Source: Mixta gaviniae
GTDB lineage: Bacteria > Pseudomonadota > Gammaproteobacteria > Enterobacterales > Enterobacteriaceae
Assembly: GCF_002953195.1 (NCBI RefSeq)
Contig: NZ_CP026377.1
Location: 806,001-870,000, forward strand
Reading direction: 5' to 3'
Length of the DNA: 64,000 nucleotides
In this document: one piece after another, positions 52,421-63,335 of the stretch
Numbering within the stretch: position 1 is the stretch's first letter
How the letters are laid out: the number at the start of each line of letters is the position of its first letter
Program-made: the position numbers and the translations under genes
The notes under the pieces: generated by a model
What the model was told of the DNA's origin: nothing
Database searches by the model: none
Seen by the model: only the letters and a program-made list of their open reading frames with translations

Positions 52421-54355
52421 GTGGTGACTCACAGGAAGGAGAGATGGCGTTACTGGCTGGCCAGCATTTGCCTGCTGGCCGTTAGCGGCAGCGCACTGGC
52501 CGATTCGCTGGATGAACAGCGTAGCCGCTACCAGCAAATTAAACAGGCCTGGGATAATAATCAAATGGACGTGGTGGCACAGCTGATGCCCACCCTGAAG
52601 GATTACCCGCTTTACCCCTATCTGGAATACCGCGAACTGTCGCAGCATCTCGATCAGGAAACCGGCCTGGCGGTTAACGACTTTATCAAACGCTATCCCA
52701 CGCTGCCGCCGGTGCGCACGCTGGCGTCGCGTTTCGTCAACGAGCTGGCGCGTCGCGAAGACTGGCGCGGCCTGCTGGTGTTCAGTCCGGAAGCGCCGAC
52801 GCCGGTCGCCGCGCGCTGCAACTGGTACTACGCCAAATGGGCTACCGGGCAGCAGCAGGTCGCCTGGGAAGGGGCGAAGAGCATCTGGCTACGCGGCAGT
52901 ACGCTGCCGACCGCCTGCGATAAGCTCTTTAACGTCTGGCAGGCGGCCGGCGAGCAGACGCCGATCGCCACGCTGGAGCGTATCCGCCTGGCGATGGTGG
53001 CGGGTAACAGCAGTCTGGTGAATTTCCTCGCCAAACAGCTGCCCGCCGACTACCAGACCATGGCGACGGCGGTTACGGCGCTGCAGAACGATCCCGCAAC
53101 AGTGGAAGGGTTCGCGCGCAGCGTCGGGCCGACCGACTTTACCCGTCAGGCAACCTCACTGGCCTTTGCGCGCGTGGCGCGCGCGGATGCGGAAAACGCG
53201 CGCGCGATGATCCCGACGCTGGCGCGTCTGCAGCAGATGAGCGAGCAGGAGACCCAAACGCTACGCGAAGCGGTAGCATGGCAGCTGATGAGCCGGGATG
53301 TGACCAGCGAGCAGGCGCGCTGGCGCGATAACGTCGTGATGAGCAGCGGTTCAACCTCGTTAATTGAACGTCGCGTGCGCCTGGCGCTGAGCAACAACGA
53401 CCGACGCGGTTTAAATACCTGGATCGCGCGTCTCGATCCGGAAGCCAAAGAGAAGGATGAGTGGCAGTACTGGCAGGCCGATCTGCTGCTGGAGCGCGGG
53501 CGCAAAGAGGAAGCGCAAGAGATACTGCGCAAGCTGATGCAGTCGCGCGGCTTTTATCCGATGGTGGCGGCGCAGCGGCTGGGCGTGAAATATCCGCTGC
53601 GGGTCGATGAGGCGCCCCGTCCCGACGCCTCGCTCGACAACGGCACGGAGATCGCCCGTGTGCGCGAACTGATGTATTGGGGCATGGATAATCTGGCACG
53701 CTCTGAATGGAGCCGTCTGGTCGCCAGTAAAACCGCTTCGCAGCAGCAGATGCTGGCGCGCTACGCCCTGAACCACGGCTGGTGGGATCTCAGCGTGCAG
53801 GCCACCATTACCGGCAAACTGTGGAACCATCTTACCGAGCGCTTCCCGCTGGCCTGGCAGACGCAGTTTAACGAGTACACGCGCGATAAGCGCATTCCGC
53901 CGAGCTATGCCATGGCCATCGCGCGTCAGGAGAGCGCGTGGAATCCGAAAGCGCGATCGCCGGTCGGCGCCGCCGGGCTGATGCAGATCATGCCGGCCAC
54001 CGCCAGCCATACGGTGAAGATGTACAGCATACCAGGCTACGTTAACAGCGGTCAGTTGCTGGATCCGCAGACCAATATTCAGATCGGCACGCAATATCTG
54101 GAGTATGTCTATCAGCAGTTCGACCAGAACCGCATCTTCTCTTCCGCCGCCTATAACGCCGGGCCGGGCAGGGTGCGCACCTGGCAGCGCGTCAGCAACG
54201 GGCAGCTCGACGCCGTCGCCTTTATCGAGACCATTCCCTTCTCAGAGACGCGCGGCTATGTGAAGAACGTGCTGGCCTATGACGCTTACTACCGTTATTT
54301 GCTCGACCAGCCGGATAATATCCTGTCTGACAGCGAGTGGCAGCGCCGCTACTGA
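52421..54355 (+). CDS. slt: Soluble lytic murein transglycosylase Slt
   Basis: An exo-acting periplasmic muramidase forming 1,6-anhydromuropeptides. 644 residues. Signal peptide WLASICLLAVSGSALA-D. A long helical superhelix domain, then the catalytic domain with the Glu of ARQESAWNP, SPVGAAGLMQIMPATA and YNAGPGRVRTW. GTG at 52421 or 52424 can both be the start; the ribosome site AGGAG fits either. Confidence 0.95.
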   Translation: MVTHRKERWRYWLASICLLAVSGSALADSLDEQRSRYQQIKQAWDNNQMDVVAQLMPTLKDYPLYPYLEYRELSQHLDQETGLAVNDFIKRYPTLPPVRTLASRFVNELARREDWRGLLVFSPEAPTPVAARCNWYYAKWATGQQQVAWEGAKSIWLRGSTLPTACDKLFNVWQAAGEQTPIATLERIRLAMVAGNSSLVNFLAKQLPADYQTMATAVTALQNDPATVEGFARSVGPTDFTRQATSLAFARVARADAENARAMIPTLARLQQMSEQETQTLREAVAWQLMSRDVTSEQARWRDNVVMSSGSTSLIERRVRLALSNNDRRGLNTWIARLDPEAKEKDEWQYWQADLLLERGRKEEAQEILRKLMQSRGFYPMVAAQRLGVKYPLRVDEAPRPDASLDNGTEIARVRELMYWGMDNLARSEWSRLVASKTASQQQMLARYALNHGWWDLSVQATITGKLWNHLTERFPLAWQTQFNEYTRDKRIPPSYAMAIARQESAWNPKARSPVGAAGLMQIMPATASHTVKMYSIPGYVNSGQLLDPQTNIQIGTQYLEYVYQQFDQNRIFSSAAYNAGPGRVRTWQRVSNGQLDAVAFIETIPFSETRGYVKNVLAYDAYYRYLLDQPDNILSDSEWQRRY

Positions 54356-54366
54356 ATATGCTACTC

Positions 54367-54392
54367 TTCCGTACTCGCCAATGAGTACGGAA
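54367..54392 (+). promoter_or_regulatory. Trp repressor operator of trpR
   Basis: GTACTC-GCCAAT-GAGTAC inside a 10+10 palindrome TTCCGTACTC/GAGTACGGAA. Half-sites and the 6-base spacer equal the E. coli trpR operator as I recall it. It lies between the slt stop and the trpR start, consistent with autoregulation. Confidence 0.8.
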
Positions 54393-54399
54393 GAATTTC

Positions 54400-54723
54400 A
54401 TGACTTCACATTCCCCGATCCCGGTTACCGAACATCCGCAGGATGAAAACTGGCTGCGCTTCGTCAGCCTGCTGGAGCGCGCTTTCCCGCTGGATCTGCA
54501 GCTGCCGCTGCTGCAATTGATGATGACGCCGGACGAACGCGAAGCTTTCGGCACCCGCCTGCGCATTATCGAAGAGCTGCTGCGCGGCGAGCTGAGCCAG
54601 CGCGAGCTGAAAACCGAACTCGGCGTCGGCATCGCCACCATCACGCGTGGCTCCAACAGCCTGCGCACCGCACCGCCCGCGCTCACCGCCTGGCTGGAAG
54701 AGCAGCTGTCGATCAAGAAATAG
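54400..54723 (+). CDS. trpR: Trp operon repressor
   Basis: 107 residues. The HTH is [20 protein letters not shown], preceded by [24 protein letters not shown] helices that bind tryptophan. It represses trp, aroH, mtr and itself when tryptophan is bound. It follows slt by 44 bases, as in E. coli. Confidence 0.96.
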   Translation: MTSHSPIPVTEHPQDENWLRFVSLLERAFPLDLQLPLLQLMMTPDEREAFGTRLRIIEELLRGELSQRELKTELGVGIATITRGSNSLRTAPPALTAWLEEQLSIKK

Positions 54724-54729
54724 CGGCAG

Positions 54730-55251
54730 CTACGCCTGTTTATAGATGGCGTTGTGAAACGGACAGAGCGCCAGCACTAACGCCTGATGATAGACGCTGG
54801 TGCGCGTCAACAGGCCCTGAGTAAAGACGCCGATCGCGCCGCCCTGATGTTTGATATTGTCGATGCCGGTCAGACGCGCCATCTCGTCGCCCAGCTCATG
54901 TCCGGCATGGATGCCCGCCATCACCGCCGCCGGCAGGGTAAAACTGGCGGAGCGCGATTCGCCGCGCTGATGATGATTCTCTACCACCATCCACGCGAAG
55001 GCGTCGTCGCCTTCAATGCCCGCTTCAATCGCAACCCAGAAATCCGCTTCCGGCCGTACCTGACGCGCGTTCATTACGCGATGGCGTGCGCCAGTTCGCG
55101 TTTCTGTGTTTGTAAGCGGCTGCGCGGCCACGCCGCTGTCGACCTCGACACCTTCGATATGGCAGGATCCTTCGCCGAATACATCGTTGAAAGCCTGAGA
55201 AATGGCGCTAATTTTCGCCGGATTGATGGTAGCAGCAACAACATGGTACAT
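54730..55251 (-). CDS. yjjX: Inosine/xanthosine triphosphatase YjjX
   Basis: Hydrolyses non-canonical purine triphosphates (ITP/XTP). 173 residues. [17 protein letters not shown], the metal-site [21 protein letters not shown] and [13 protein letters not shown] are the family motifs. Convergent with trpR and divergent from gpmB. Confidence 0.94.
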   Translation of the reverse strand: MYHVVAATINPAKISAISQAFNDVFGEGSCHIEGVEVDSGVAAQPLTNTETRTGARHRVMNARQVRPEADFWVAIEAGIEGDDAFAWMVVENHHQRGESRSASFTLPAAVMAGIHAGHELGDEMARLTGIDNIKHQGGAIGVFTQGLLTRTSVYHQALVLALCPFHNAIYKQA

Positions 55252-55302
55252 AATTACCTGAACCTTCTACGCAATTTTGACGCAGTATAACGGAAAACAC
55301 GC

Positions 55303-55950
55303 ATGTTACAGGTCTATCTTGTTCGCCACGGGGAAACGGTGTGGAACGCGGCCAGGCGCATTCAGGGACAGTCTGACAGCGCACTGACTGAAAAAGGAGA
55401 GCAGCAGGCTCAGCAGGTCGGGGAGCGGGCAAAATCGCTGGGCATCACTCATGTTATCAGCAGCGATTTGGGGCGTACGCGCCGCACGGCGGAAATTATC
55501 GCCGATGCCTGCGGCTGCAGCGTGACGCTGGATCCACGGCTACGCGAGCTGAACATGGGCGTGCTGGAGCGACGCCCCATCGATTCGCTGAGCGAAGAGG
55601 AAGAGGGCTGGCGCCGGACGCTGGTGGACGGCACGGAAAACGGCCGCATTCCTGAAGGCGAAAGCATGACCGAGCTGGCGGCGCGAATGCAGCAGGCGCT
55701 TAACGCCTGTCTGGATCTGCCGGCCGGCAGCCGTCCGCTGCTGGTGAGCCATGGCATGGCGCTGGGGGTGCTGATCGGCACGCTGCTTGGCCTGCCGGCG
55801 CATGCAGAACGCCGGCTGCGGCTGCGCAACTGTTCGATTTCACGCGTCGATCATCAGCAGAGCGCCTGGCTGGCGCCGGGGTGGGTAGTGGAGACGGCGG
55901 GCGACGTTTCGCACCTCGATCTGCCTGCGCTGGATGAGCTGCAGCGTTAA
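55303..55950 (+). CDS. gpmB: Histidine phosphatase family protein GpmB/YtjC
   Basis: 215 residues. The RHGET motif (VRHGETVWNAARRIQGQSDS), the second histidine in LLVSHGMALG, and conserved ISSDLGRTRRTAEII. Called phosphoglycerate mutase 2 by homology, but this branch probably acts as a phosphatase rather than a mutase. Confidence 0.93.
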   Translation: MLQVYLVRHGETVWNAARRIQGQSDSALTEKGEQQAQQVGERAKSLGITHVISSDLGRTRRTAEIIADACGCSVTLDPRLRELNMGVLERRPIDSLSEEEEGWRRTLVDGTENGRIPEGESMTELAARMQQALNACLDLPAGSRPLLVSHGMALGVLIGTLLGLPAHAERRLRLRNCSISRVDHQQSAWLAPGWVVETAGDVSHLDLPALDELQR

Positions 55951-55956
55951 GCTAAC

Positions 55957-55980
55957 GGGCCCGCATTAAGCGGGCCGATA
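55957..55980. terminator. Bidirectional terminator gpmB / rob
   Basis: GGCCCGC-ATTAA-GCGGGCC followed by GATATTCTTT. It lies between convergent stops. Confidence 0.6.
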
Positions 55981-55984
55981 TTCT

Positions 55985-56866
55985 TTAGCTGGCGGTGCGG
56001 CGAACGATCGGAATCAGGTATTCGCAGCGGATCTCTTTCGGCGGCTCGGCGCGTTTCTTGCCGCCGTGCGTGTAAAAGCGCTCGATATCCTGGCCCTGAC
56101 GGCGCGTCAGCTGCAGCGTTGGCATACAGGTGCCATACAGCATCAGGATAAAATCCTGCAGCTGGCTGCGCGGCCCCTGATAGTTAAACTGCGCGTAGTC
56201 GCCGCCCTCCAGCAGAACGGTCTGCGCCGACTGCATGGTTTTCACCAGCTGTTCAGACGGCACCGCGGTGGTGTAGAGGATCTCCTGCTCGTCATCTTTT
56301 TCCTGGCTCGGACGCACCTGATGCAGGCCGTACAACACCGGCGGCACGGTATCGGTCTCCAGCAGGAACTGCTGCCAGAAATGGACGCGCATTTCATCGC
56401 GATAGCGGGAGATCTGCTCCAGCGTGCAGGTATAACTCTGGGTCTGTCCCACCAGCAACGTTTCCGGCAGCGTGACGTAGTGCGCCTCCGGCAGCGGCAT
56501 GTCGTCGAGACGGATCGGCGGACGCAGGCCATACGCATTCCATTCAGAGGCGCGACGATACCAGGCCGGCGTTTGGGTAAACTGCTTTTTAAAGGCGCGG
56601 GTAAAAGTCTGCTGTGAGTCGAAGCGGTACTGCAGCGCGATATCGAGAATGGGACGGCTGGTTAGCCGCAGCGCCACTGCCGCTTTTGACAGGCGCCGGG
56701 CGCGGATATAGGCACCGATGGCGTGGCCGGTCACCTCTTTGAACATTCTTTGCAGATGCCATTTGGAGTAGCCCGCTTTCGCCGCCACGTTGTCCAGCGA
56801 CAGCGGCTGATCGAGATGGCTCTCCAGCCAGACAAGCAAATCGCGAATGATACCAGCTTGGTCCAT
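55985..56866 (-). CDS. rob: Right-origin-binding transcription activator Rob
   Basis: An AraC/XylS-type activator of the MarA/SoxS/Rob regulon. 293 residues from ATG 56866. N-terminal double HTH (LDNVAAKAGYSKWHLQRMFK and IRARRLSKAAVALRLTSRPI with DIALQYRFDSQQTFTRAFKK) and a C-terminal GyrI-like domain. The upstream open frame is not part of the family. Confidence 0.95.
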   Translation of the reverse strand: MDQAGIIRDLLVWLESHLDQPLSLDNVAAKAGYSKWHLQRMFKEVTGHAIGAYIRARRLSKAAVALRLTSRPILDIALQYRFDSQQTFTRAFKKQFTQTPAWYRRASEWNAYGLRPPIRLDDMPLPEAHYVTLPETLLVGQTQSYTCTLEQISRYRDEMRVHFWQQFLLETDTVPPVLYGLHQVRPSQEKDDEQEILYTTAVPSEQLVKTMQSAQTVLLEGGDYAQFNYQGPRSQLQDFILMLYGTCMPTLQLTRRQGQDIERFYTHGGKKRAEPPKEIRCEYLIPIVRRTAS

Positions 56867-57064
56867 AAAACATCCTCTTGTACTTAGATGGGCGCAGGCA
56901 ACGCAAAGTCGCGGGATCATAGCACTAAATGCGCAAAAAACGCCGAAGGTTTTACTTGTTAGATTGTGCTATATCCTTGCGGGGCGAGAGCGATAAAATT
57001 AGCCGGACTTATGCTTAGCGAGACGTAATCGCTAACGAAACTAATAATATGCAATGGTAACGAG

Positions 57065-57538
57065 ATGATAATAAAAAAACTGTTAATAATTACAATGGCT
57101 ACGTTATTCACCGCCGGCGCGGCGGCTGAAGAGATCGGCTCGGTGGATACCGTGTTTAAGGTGTTCGGCCCCGATCATAAAATTGTGGTCGAAGCTTTTG
57201 ACGATCCCGACGTCCAGAATGTCACCTGCTACATCAGCCGGGCGAAAACCGGCGGCATTAAAGGCGGGCTGGGATTAGCGGAAGATACCGCCGATGCGGC
57301 GATCTCCTGCCAGCAGGTGGGGCCGGTCACTCTGAGCGATCGTATCGCGCAGGGAAAAGCGCAGGGCGAAACGGTGTTTCGCAAGCGTACCTCGCTACTG
57401 TTTAAGAAGCTGCAGGTAGTGCGCTTTTATGACCAAAAACGCAATGCGCTGGTCTATCTTTCCTACTCGGATAAAGTGGTGGAAGGTTCGCCGAAGAATG
57501 CGTTGAGCGCCGTGCCGATTATGCCGTGGGGACGGTAA
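57065..57538 (+). CDS. creA: CreA family protein
   Basis: 157 residues, the family length. Signal peptide [16 protein letters not shown], then [40 protein letters not shown] and the end AVPIMPWGR. An exported protein of unknown function. In E. coli creBCD follow; here creA is directly convergent with arcA and no creBCD is present. Confidence 0.94.
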   Translation: MIIKKLLIITMATLFTAGAAAEEIGSVDTVFKVFGPDHKIVVEAFDDPDVQNVTCYISRAKTGGIKGGLGLAEDTADAAISCQQVGPVTLSDRIAQGKAQGETVFRKRTSLLFKKLQVVRFYDQKRNALVYLSYSDKVVEGSPKNALSAVPIMPWGR

Positions 57539-57544
57539 AAGAGA

Positions 57545-57575
57545 AAACGGCGAGGAGGCTCGCCGTTTGTTTGTT
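57545..57575. terminator. Bidirectional terminator creA / arcA
   Basis: AAACGGCGAG-GAGG-CTCGCCGTTT followed by GTTTGTTT. A 10-bp stem with a tetraloop. Confidence 0.8.
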
Positions 57576-58291
57576 TATTCCTGCAGGTCGCCGCAGAAGC
57601 GATAGCCTTCGCCGTGAATAGTGGCGATGATTTCCGGGGTATCCGGCGTCGATTCGAAATGTTTGCGGATGCGACGGATAGTGACGTCAACCGTACGGTC
57701 GTGCGGTTTCAGCTCGCGGCCGGTCATTTTCTTCAGCAGGTCGGCGCGGGTCTGGATCTTGCCCGGGTTTTCGCAGAAGTGCAGCATGGCGCGGAACTCG
57801 CTGCGCGGCAGCTTATACTGCTCGCCGTTCGGGCTGATCAGCGAGCGGCTGTTGATGTCCAGCTCCCAGCCATTGAACTTATAGCTTTCTACCTGCTTGC
57901 GCTCTTCGCTGATGGCGGAGAGATTCATGGTGCGGGAAAGCAGGTTGCGTGCGCGAATGGTTAACTCACGTGGGTTAAACGGCTTAGTGATATAGTCATC
58001 GGCGCCGATTTCCAGGCCGAGGATTTTATCCACTTCGTTGTCGCGTCCGGTTAAAAACATCAGCGCGACATTTGCCTGTTCGCGTAGCTCACGCGCCAGT
58101 AACAGACCATTTTTACCTGGCAGATTAATGTCCATAATCACCAGATTGATATCGTTATCGGTCAGTACCTGATGCATCTCTGCGCCATCTGTCGCTTCGA
58201 ACACTTCGTAGCCTTCAGCTTCAAAGATGCTCTTTAGCGTGTTGCGCGTGACTAGTTCATCTTCAACGATAAGAATATGCGGGATCTGCAT
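57575..58291 (-). CDS. arcA: Two-component response regulator ArcA
   Basis: An aerobic respiration control regulator, partner of the sensor ArcB. 238 residues. Receiver domain with the phospho-acceptor D54 ([12 protein letters not shown]), acidic D11/E12 and K in TKPFNPRE; OmpR-type winged HTH ([20 protein letters not shown]). Nearly the same as the E. coli protein. Confidence 0.97.
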   Translation of the reverse strand: MQIPHILIVEDELVTRNTLKSIFEAEGYEVFEATDGAEMHQVLTDNDINLVIMDINLPGKNGLLLARELREQANVALMFLTGRDNEVDKILGLEIGADDYITKPFNPRELTIRARNLLSRTMNLSAISEERKQVESYKFNGWELDINSRSLISPNGEQYKLPRSEFRAMLHFCENPGKIQTRADLLKKMTGRELKPHDRTVDVTIRRIRKHFESTPDTPEIIATIHGEGYRFCGDLQE

Positions 58292-58898
58292 GAGTTCGCT
58301 ACCTAAAATTTGCCAACAAAATCGGAAACAGGATGTACTGCGTTAACGCCGCAAAGGATGTTTGCCGGATAACCGAAGTACAGAATTATGTTCTTGATGC
58401 ACCATCCATCAACGTCAACAACATTGTCAGCTCAGCCATAAGGATGAATCCTGCATGCCCCGGCAGTGCCAAATGGCCGTTATCCTAACTGCATTAACAG
58501 CAACATAACAGCGCAGAGTACAACCGATAAGCATTAAAACAACGCTTCGTTGACTTATATCAAATCAAGTGTAGCACGTTAACACTTTTGTGAAAAATGC
58601 TCATCAGAATGCCAGCTTAGCTCACAATAATCAGGCTCTACCTCTGGTCTCAGCCTCCTGATAGTGCGTGAAAGTTTACTAAGTTAATTATTAAAATACA
58701 ATTTTGATTTATAAGACCTTATTTATGATATCCCTTTGTTATTAATGTTTTATCGCATGGAATTGTTTAAAGGCGTTAAAACCAATTTTTACTATCCCTC
58801 TGCGCTTAGTTAATTATTTGTTATGTGGTTGATACTGTTATTTAACATGCCGCCGTGTCAGAGTAGCGGCTACGAGTTCGTTTACTTTCAGGGTTTAT
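58292..58898. promoter_or_regulatory. Long upstream region of arcA, up to lasT
   Basis: About 600 bases without a gene. It becomes AT-rich toward lasT (58560-58830). Long leaders with several promoters are known for arcA in E. coli. TTGAT-like half sites on the minus strand near 58560 may be part of an FNR site, but the second half is poor. CreD or a yjjY-like ORF is not present. Confidence 0.4.
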
Positions 58899-59579
58899 AT
58901 GCGTTTTCCGCTTATTCTTGTTTCTCCCGCCCGTCCGGAAAATATTGGTGCCGCCGCACGCGCGATGAAAACTATGGGGTTTTCCGAGCTGCGCATTGTG
59001 CAAAGTGACGCCTGGCAGCAGCCTGCGGCGCGCATTGTGGCGCACGGAGCCGGCGAGATCATTGATAATATTCAACATTACCCGTCGCTTTCCGCTGCGC
59101 TGGCGGATATCGATTTTTCCGTCGCCACCACCGCGCGCAGCCGCGCGAAATTTCGCTACTACGCCACGCCGCAGCAGGTAGAAACCATCCTGCGTGAAAA
59201 ACAGCAGTGGGTCAGCAGCATGGCGTTGGTATTTGGCCGCGAGGATAGCGGGCTGACGAATGAAGAGCTGGCACAGGTAGACCTGCTGACCGGCATTCCG
59301 ATGGCCAACGACTATCCTTCGCTGAATCTGGGGCAGGCGGTAATGGTCTACTGCTATCAGCTTTCGGCGCTGATGCAGGTCGCGCCGACGGCACCGGCAC
59401 CGGCGGACGGGCAGCAGCTGGATGCCCTGCGTCAGCGGGTCGTGACGCTGCTGGAGCGGCTGAATGTCGCCGACGATGAAAAGCTGGCGGACTGGCTGCA
59501 GCAGCGCATCGGCCTGCTGGAACAGCGCGACAGTGCAATGCTGCACCGACTGTTGCACGATATTGAAAAAAATCTTTAG
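58899..59579 (+). CDS. lasT: SpoU/TrmH-family RNA methyltransferase LasT
   Basis: 226 residues. The SPOUT motifs are LVSPARPENIGAAARAMKTM, ALVFGREDSGLTNEEL and LNLGQAVMVYCYQL (knot). It is TrmJ-like in sequence; the tRNA target is inferred only. It lies between arcA and thr, as yjtD/lasT in E. coli. Confidence 0.92.
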   Translation: MRFPLILVSPARPENIGAAARAMKTMGFSELRIVQSDAWQQPAARIVAHGAGEIIDNIQHYPSLSAALADIDFSVATTARSRAKFRYYATPQQVETILREKQQWVSSMALVFGREDSGLTNEELAQVDLLTGIPMANDYPSLNLGQAVMVYCYQLSALMQVAPTAPAPADGQQLDALRQRVVTLLERLNVADDEKLADWLQQRIGLLEQRDSAMLHRLLHDIEKNL

Positions 59580-59716
59580 CGGAAAATCTGGTCTGAACGC
59601 GCAAATCTGGGCAATGATGCCAGCCTGACGAAAAGAGGGAAAAGATTCGCCAGGCGGGAAGCGGCATTTAAGCTTTCCGCTGTTGCGCGCTTCGGCGCCG
59701 GCCGCCGATAAATCCA

Positions 59717-59745
59717 TTGACTTCATCCGGCGATTGCTTTACTTC
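59717..59745 (+). promoter_or_regulatory. Candidate thr operon promoter
   Basis: ATTGACTT at the -35 position resembles the E. coli thr promoter, with a 16-17 base spacer to a poor -10 (TTACTT). This is a weak call. Confidence 0.3.
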
Positions 59746-59785
59746 TGAAAAGCAGACAGACATGGAACAGACAGACAAAAATCAC

Positions 59786-59854
59786 ATGCGTACAAACAGC
59801 CTGAACACCACCATTATTACAACCACCATTACCACAGGTAACGGTGCGGGCTGA
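59786..59854 (+). CDS. thrL: thr operon leader peptide
   Basis: 22 residues: MRTNSLNTTIITTTITTGNG then AG. It contains 8 threonine and 3 isoleucine codons, so ribosome stalling senses both aminoacyl-tRNAs and controls the attenuator downstream. E. coli ThrL has 21 residues with the same TTGNGAG end; the N-terminus differs here. Too short for ordinary gene finding. Confidence 0.93.
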   Translation: MRTNSLNTTIITTTITTGNGAG

Positions 59855-59873
59855 CGCATACAGGAAAAAAGAG

Positions 59874-59910
59874 AAAAAGCCCGCACCCGACAAGGTGCGG
59901 GCTTTTTTTT
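59874..59910 (+). terminator. thr attenuator
   Basis: GCCCGCACC-CGACAA-GGTGCGGGC with flanking A5/T8 forms the terminator. The sequence GGTGCGGGC at the end of thrL (59843-59851) can pair with its left arm as antiterminator. Confidence 0.9.
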
Positions 59911-59938
59911 CGGCTTAAATTCAGGAGATTTTCAAACG

Positions 59939-62401
59939 ATGCGAGTGCTGAAATTCGGCGGGACCTCAGTGGCAAATGCGGAACGTTTTCTGCGTGTTGC
60001 CGACATACTTGAAAGCAACGCGCAGCAGGGACAGGTCGCCACCGTACTCTCCGCGCCCGCTAAAATCACTAACCACCTGGTGGCGATGATCGAGAAAACC
60101 ATCAGCGGTCAGGATGCCGTGCCGAATATCAGCGACGCCGAACAGATCTTCGCTGCGCTGCTGCAGGGCCTGCAAAGCGCGCAGCCGGGCTTCGCCTCGG
60201 AGCGCATGCAGGCGCTGGTCGATAAAGAGTTCGCGCAGCTGAAACAGACGCTGCACGGCATCAGCCTGCTGGGGCAGTGTCCCGACAGCGTCAATGCGGC
60301 CATCATCTGCCGGGGCGAAAAGCTCTCGATTGCGATTATGGAAGCGCTGCTGCAGGCGCGCGGCCATCGCGTCAGCGTTATCGATCCGGTCAGCATGCTA
60401 CTGGCGCATGGCCACTACCTGGAATCGACGGTCGATATCGCTGAATCGACGCGCCGCATCGCCGCCAGCCATATTCCGGCCGACAGCATGATCCTGATGG
60501 CGGGCTTTACCGCCGGCAATGAGCGCGGCGAGCTGGTGGTGCTGGGGCGCAACGGCTCCGACTATTCCGCAGCGGTGCTGGCCGCCTGTTTGCGCGCCGA
60601 CTGCTGTGAAATCTGGACCGACGTCGACGGCGTCTATACCTGCGATCCGCGCCAGGTGCCGGACGCCCGCCTGCTGAAATCGATGTCCTACCGCGAGGCG
60701 ATGGAGCTGTCCTACTTCGGCGCCAAGGTACTGCACCCCCGCACCATCGCGCCTATCGCCCAGTTCCAGATCCCCTGCCTGATTAAAAACACCGCCAACC
60801 CGCAGGCGCCCGGCACGCTGATCGGCGGCGATGTCAGCGACGATCGCAATCCGGTGAAGGGCATCACCAACCTGAACAGCATGGCGATGTTTAACGTCTC
60901 CGGCCCCGGTATGAAGGGGATGATCGGCATGGCGGCGCGTGTCTTTGCCGCCATGTCGCGCGCCGGTATCTCTGTTGTGCTGATCACCCAATCCTCTTCT
61001 GAATACAGCATCAGCTTCTGCGTGCCGCAGAACGAGCAGGCGCGCGCGCGCCGCGTGCTGGAAGAGGAGTTTTATCTGGAGCTGAAAAACGGGCTGCTGG
61101 AGCCGCTGGATGTGATGGAGCAGCTGGCAATCGTCTCAGTGGTCGGCGACAACATGCGTACTCAACGCGGCATCTCTGCGAAGTTCTTTGCGGCGCTGGC
61201 ACGCGCCAATATCAATATTGTTGCCATCGCCCAGGGCTCGTCAGAGCGCTCCATCTCAGTGGTGGTGAATAACGATGATGCCACCACCGCGGTGCGCGTG
61301 GTGCATCAGATGCTGTTCAATACCGATCAGGTGATTGAAGTGTTCGTGGTCGGCGTCGGCGGCGTCGGCGGCGCGCTGCTGGAGCAGCTGCATCGCCAGC
61401 AGGCCTGGCTGAAGAACAAGCATATCGATCTGCGCGTCTGCGGCATCGCCAATTCGAAAGCGCTGCTGACCAATGTCCACGGCATCGATCTCAGCAACTG
61501 GCAGGAGGCGCTGCGCGACGCCAGCGAGCCGTTTAACGCAGAGCGCCTGGTCCGTCTGGCGAAGGAGTATCATCTGCTGAATCCGGTGATCGTCGACTGT
61601 ACTTCAAGCCAGGCGGTCGCCGATCAGTATGCCGGTTTCCTGGCGGAAGGCTTCCATATCGTGACGCCAAATAAAAAGGCCAATACCTCTTCCTGGAACT
61701 ACTATCAGCAGTTGCGCGCGGCGGCAGCGAAGTCGCGCCGCAAATTCCTCTATGACACCAACGTCGGCGCCGGGCTGCCGGTGATTGAAAACCTGCAAAA
61801 CCTGCTGAACGCCGGCGATGAGCTGATCAGCTTCTCCGGTATTCTTTCCGGCTCGCTCTCCTTTATTTTCGGCAAGCTGGATGAAGGCGTATCGCTGTCG
61901 GAAGCGACGAGGCTGGCGCGCGACATGGGCTTTACCGAGCCGGATCCGCGCGACGATCTGTCAGGTATGGATGTGGCGCGTAAGTTACTGATCCTGGCGC
62001 GTGAGGCGGGCCATCAGCTGGAGCTGAGCGATATCGATATCGAACCGCTGCTGCCACCGGCATTCACCGCTATCGCCGATGTCGATACCTTTATGCAGCG
62101 TCTGCCGGAGCTGGACGATGCGTTCGCCAGCCGCGTGCAGGCCGCGCGCGAGGCGGGCAAAGTGCTGCGCTTTGTCGGCGCAATAGAAGAGGGCGGCCGC
62201 TGCCGCGTGAAGATCGACGCGGTCGACGGCAATGATCCGCTGTATAAAGTGAAAAACGGCGAGAACGCGCTGGCGTTTTACAGCCGCTACTACCAGCCGA
62301 TTCCGCTGGTGCTGCGCGGTTACGGCGCCGGCAATGACGTCACCGCCGCCGGGGTGTTCGCCGATCTGCTGCGCACGCTGTCATGGAAGTTAGGAGTTTA
62401 A
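59939..62401 (+). CDS. thrA: Bifunctional aspartokinase I / homoserine dehydrogenase I
   Basis: 820 residues, as in E. coli. N-terminal kinase domain ([29 protein letters not shown]), two ACT regulatory units (about 310-460) and a C-terminal dehydrogenase domain with the NAD(P) loop [15 protein letters not shown] and [13 protein letters not shown]. Feedback-inhibited by threonine in the family. First structural gene of thrABC; one base separates it from thrB. Confidence 0.97.
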   Translation: MRVLKFGGTSVANAERFLRVADILESNAQQGQVATVLSAPAKITNHLVAMIEKTISGQDAVPNISDAEQIFAALLQGLQSAQPGFASERMQALVDKEFAQLKQTLHGISLLGQCPDSVNAAIICRGEKLSIAIMEALLQARGHRVSVIDPVSMLLAHGHYLESTVDIAESTRRIAASHIPADSMILMAGFTAGNERGELVVLGRNGSDYSAAVLAACLRADCCEIWTDVDGVYTCDPRQVPDARLLKSMSYREAMELSYFGAKVLHPRTIAPIAQFQIPCLIKNTANPQAPGTLIGGDVSDDRNPVKGITNLNSMAMFNVSGPGMKGMIGMAARVFAAMSRAGISVVLITQSSSEYSISFCVPQNEQARARRVLEEEFYLELKNGLLEPLDVMEQLAIVSVVGDNMRTQRGISAKFFAALARANINIVAIAQGSSERSISVVVNNDDATTAVRVVHQMLFNTDQVIEVFVVGVGGVGGALLEQLHRQQAWLKNKHIDLRVCGIANSKALLTNVHGIDLSNWQEALRDASEPFNAERLVRLAKEYHLLNPVIVDCTSSQAVADQYAGFLAEGFHIVTPNKKANTSSWNYYQQLRAAAAKSRRKFLYDTNVGAGLPVIENLQNLLNAGDELISFSGILSGSLSFIFGKLDEGVSLSEATRLARDMGFTEPDPRDDLSGMDVARKLLILAREAGHQLELSDIDIEPLLPPAFTAIADVDTFMQRLPELDDAFASRVQAAREAGKVLRFVGAIEEGGRCRVKIDAVDGNDPLYKVKNGENALAFYSRYYQPIPLVLRGYGAGNDVTAAGVFADLLRTLSWKLGV

Positions 62402-62402
62402 C

Positions 62403-63332
62403 ATGGTGAAAATTTACGCGCCGGCCTCAATCGGCAACGTCAGCGTCGGCTTTGACGTACTGGGCGCGGCGGTGTCGCCGCTGGATGGCTCGCTGCTGGG
62501 CGACTGCGTCACCGTTGAGGCGGCGGAGAGCTTCAGCCTGGAGAATCAGGGCCGTTTTGTCAGCAAGCTGCCGGCGAACAGGGAAGAGAATATCGTTTAC
62601 CAGTGCTGGACGCGCTTTTGCGAAGCTATCGGCAAAACCGTGCCGGTGCGCATGACGCTGGAGAAAAACATGCCGATAGGCTCCGGCCTGGGCTCCAGCG
62701 CCTGCTCCGTGGTAGCGGGCCTGATGGCGATGAACGAATTTTGCGGCAGGCCGCTGGATGACAACCAGCTGCTGGCGCTGATGGGCGAGCTGGAAGGGCG
62801 CATTTCCGGCAGCGTACACTACGATAACGTGGCGCCCTGTTTCCTGGGCGGTCTGCAGCTGATGCTGGAAGAGAACGGCATCATCAGCCAGGCGGTGCCC
62901 TGTTTTGATGACTGGCTGTGGGTAATGGCCTATCCCGGCATTAAGGTTTCTACCGCCGAGGCGCGGGCGATCCTGCCGGCGCAGTATCGCAAAGAGGATT
63001 GTATTAAGCACGGGCGCTACCTGGCGGGCTTTATTCACGCCTGTCATACCGCCCAGCCGCAGCTGGCGGCGAAACTGATGCGCGATGTGATTGCTGAGCC
63101 GTACCGCACCAGGCTGCTGCCGGGCTTCGCCGAAGCGCGCCAGGCGGCGCAGGATATCGGCGCGCTCGCCTGCGGCATTTCCGGGTCCGGTCCGACGCTG
63201 TTTGCGGTCTGCGATAACCGCGACACGGCGCAGCGAATGGCAGACTGGCTGCAGCAACACTATCTGCAAAATGATGAAGGCTTCGTCCATATTTGCCGTG
63301 CCGACACGGCGGGCGCACGAAAACTGGGATAA
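62403..63332 (+). CDS. thrB: Homoserine kinase
   Basis: 309 residues. GHMP-kinase signature [17 protein letters not shown] and the C-terminal [14 protein letters not shown]. It phosphorylates homoserine with ATP. It starts 1 base after the thrA stop and ends 3 bases before thrC, so translation is tightly coupled. Confidence 0.97.
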   Translation: MVKIYAPASIGNVSVGFDVLGAAVSPLDGSLLGDCVTVEAAESFSLENQGRFVSKLPANREENIVYQCWTRFCEAIGKTVPVRMTLEKNMPIGSGLGSSACSVVAGLMAMNEFCGRPLDDNQLLALMGELEGRISGSVHYDNVAPCFLGGLQLMLEENGIISQAVPCFDDWLWVMAYPGIKVSTAEARAILPAQYRKEDCIKHGRYLAGFIHACHTAQPQLAAKLMRDVIAEPYRTRLLPGFAEARQAAQDIGALACGISGSGPTLFAVCDNRDTAQRMADWLQQHYLQNDEGFVHICRADTAGARKLG

Positions 63333-63335
63333 CGC

